Of a stretch of 41,955 bases of DNA, positions 41,648-41,955 are shown one piece after another. Each line of letters starts with the position of its first letter. Position 1 is the first letter of the stretch. The notes under the pieces are model-generated. The model was not told where the DNA came from and searched no databases. It worked only from the letters and a program-made list of their open reading frames with translations. Both the position numbers and the translations under genes were made by a program. The stretch comes from Acidobacteriota bacterium (GTDB lineage: Bacteria > Acidobacteriota > Terriglobia > Acidiferrales > UBA7541), in contig JAFDVY010000021.1 of the NCBI GenBank assembly GCA_018268785.1, forward strand, positions 1-41,955, in the 5' to 3' direction.

Positions 41648-41669
41648 GGCCCTCAGGTGACCGTGGTCT

Positions 41670-41688
41670 GCGGCCCTAGACGGGCCGC
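41670..41688. repeat. GCGGCCC/GGGCCGC hairpin
   Basis: A perfect 7-bp stem with loop TAGAC. CCCTC near 41650 and GAGGG just after the stem can add an outer 5-bp helix. Confidence 0.5.
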
Positions 41689-41734
41689 GAGGGAGAAGTG
41701 TCCGGTTCTTTTCACGTTGTCACCAACAAGGTTT

Positions 41735-41808
41735 GCTTCGCAGCCGCATTTTTGGTTCCGCTGGCAGAAAACAAAAACGCCAGCGAAACCAAAAATGCGC
41801 TGCGAAGC
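41735..41808. repeat. Long 30-bp palindrome
   Basis: Left arm 41735-41765 (31 nt) and right arm 41779-41808 (30 nt) pair throughout except for one extra base and one mismatch, around a 13-nt A-rich loop. Each arm carries TTTTTGGTT or its complement, so a T/A-rich block is buried in the stem. Confidence 0.75.
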
Positions 41809-41838
41809 AGTCTTCATCTTGCCCGCCCACCCCGTTCC

Positions 41839-41930
41839 ACAGCGCCACCACCCCTCAGTGTGGAGACCGTGGTCGTGTGCCGCTGGCAGGGGCCCCTTCC
41901 CCTGCCAGCTAGTGCGGGTGGTGGCGCTGT
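41839..41930. repeat. Nested 92-nt cruciform
   Basis: Outer arms ACAGCGCCACCACCC (41839-41853) and GGGTGGTGGCGCTGT (41916-41930) pair perfectly over 15 bp. Inside, GCTGGCAGGGG (41882-41892) and CCCCTGCCAGC (41899-41909) form a perfect 11-bp hairpin, and GACC-GT-GGTC may form a small arm. The branched layout is unlike a terminator. Confidence 0.75.
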
Positions 41931-41955
41931 TCCACTCCCCATCGGAAAAGAACCG

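Larger units (their letters stand above)
41196..41955. other. Non-coding, hairpin-dense region at the right end
   Basis: No convincing gene: ORFs here are Arg/Ala/Pro-rich on both strands with no recognisable sequence or ribosome-binding site. Instead there are at least seven long inverted repeats and three copies of a GACAYATCGAAGAAA-type motif, listed separately. Composition is extreme, with C and G tracts. It resembles a replication, transfer or attachment region, or a structured RNA locus, of the element that carries the recombinase. Confidence 0.55.
41703..41955. repeat. Outer 11-bp inverted repeat enclosing two palindromes
   Basis: CGGTTCTTTTC (41703-41713) and GAAAAGAACCG (41945-41955) are perfect inverted copies. 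They bracket the 30-bp palindrome and the nested cruciform. The right copy ends on the last base, so it may extend further outside the window. Confidence 0.5.

Noticed and set aside
41227..41660. Several ~100-codon ORFs on both strands in the right end
   Set aside because: Pro/Arg/Ala-rich translations of repeat DNA, no ribosome-binding sites, in conflict with the hairpin arrays.
41209..41955. CRISPR array
   Set aside because: Repeats are few, unevenly spaced and palindromic, without regular spacers, and no cas genes are present.

Overview
The window looks like a chromosomal segment of an Acidobacteriota-type bacterium. This is inferred from gene content, because no rRNA or tRNA gene was found. 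The supporting genes are a 1,315-residue Oar-like TonB-dependent receptor with an N-terminal carboxypeptidase-regulatory-like domain, a Ser/Thr kinase with extracytoplasmic PEGA domains, a PilZ protein, an S9B dipeptidyl peptidase and a CHASE2 adenylate cyclase. Codons are GC-rich, which leaves many long antisense shadow ORFs.

Left part (1-12 kb). An ABC-F ATPase (Uup type) converges on a HI0933-family flavoprotein. A vapBC toxin-antitoxin pair lies directly before an aromatic amino acid cluster: trpA, AroQ chorismate mutase, type I-beta DAHP synthase and tyrA. A 3-oxoacid CoA-transferase operon follows, with scoA and scoB split by two small membrane-protein genes and a 22-codon remnant of the scoB 5' end. 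After it come a small unknown gene, pgsA, and a convergent zinc-ribbon rhomboid protease. Two copies of a palindromic intergenic repeat flank the pgsA/rhomboid pair.

Middle part (11.8-30 kb). A coupled cluster (coiled-coil protein, RlpA, HIT protein) is followed by a secreted DPP-IV-like peptidase. A tripartite RND efflux operon lies on the minus strand. Then comes a signalling block: PP2C phosphatase, tandem-FHA protein and CHASE2 adenylate cyclase on the minus strand, with a divergent GAF/HD-GYP phosphodiesterase. A secreted TIG-like protein and RmuC converge with a 4-bp overlap.

Right part (30-41.96 kb). The TonB receptor, a large PilZ protein and a PASTA-less PEGA Ser/Thr kinase are all on the minus strand. 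From about 39.3 kb the character changes. A tyrosine recombinase is split at an A AAA AAA G slippery heptamer followed by an 8-bp stem. Small overlapping Cys-rich or unknown genes follow. The last ~760 bp are non-coding and packed with perfect or near-perfect inverted repeats: twin 11-bp hairpins, a G-tract flanked by two competing C-tracts, a 30-bp palindrome, a nested 92-nt cruciform, and an outermost 11-bp inverted repeat ending on the last base. This looks like part of a mobile element and is the most likely place for something undescribed.

The clearest shared theme is signalling: c-di-GMP (HD-GYP, PilZ), cAMP (CHASE2 cyclase) and protein phosphorylation (kinase, PP2C, FHA).
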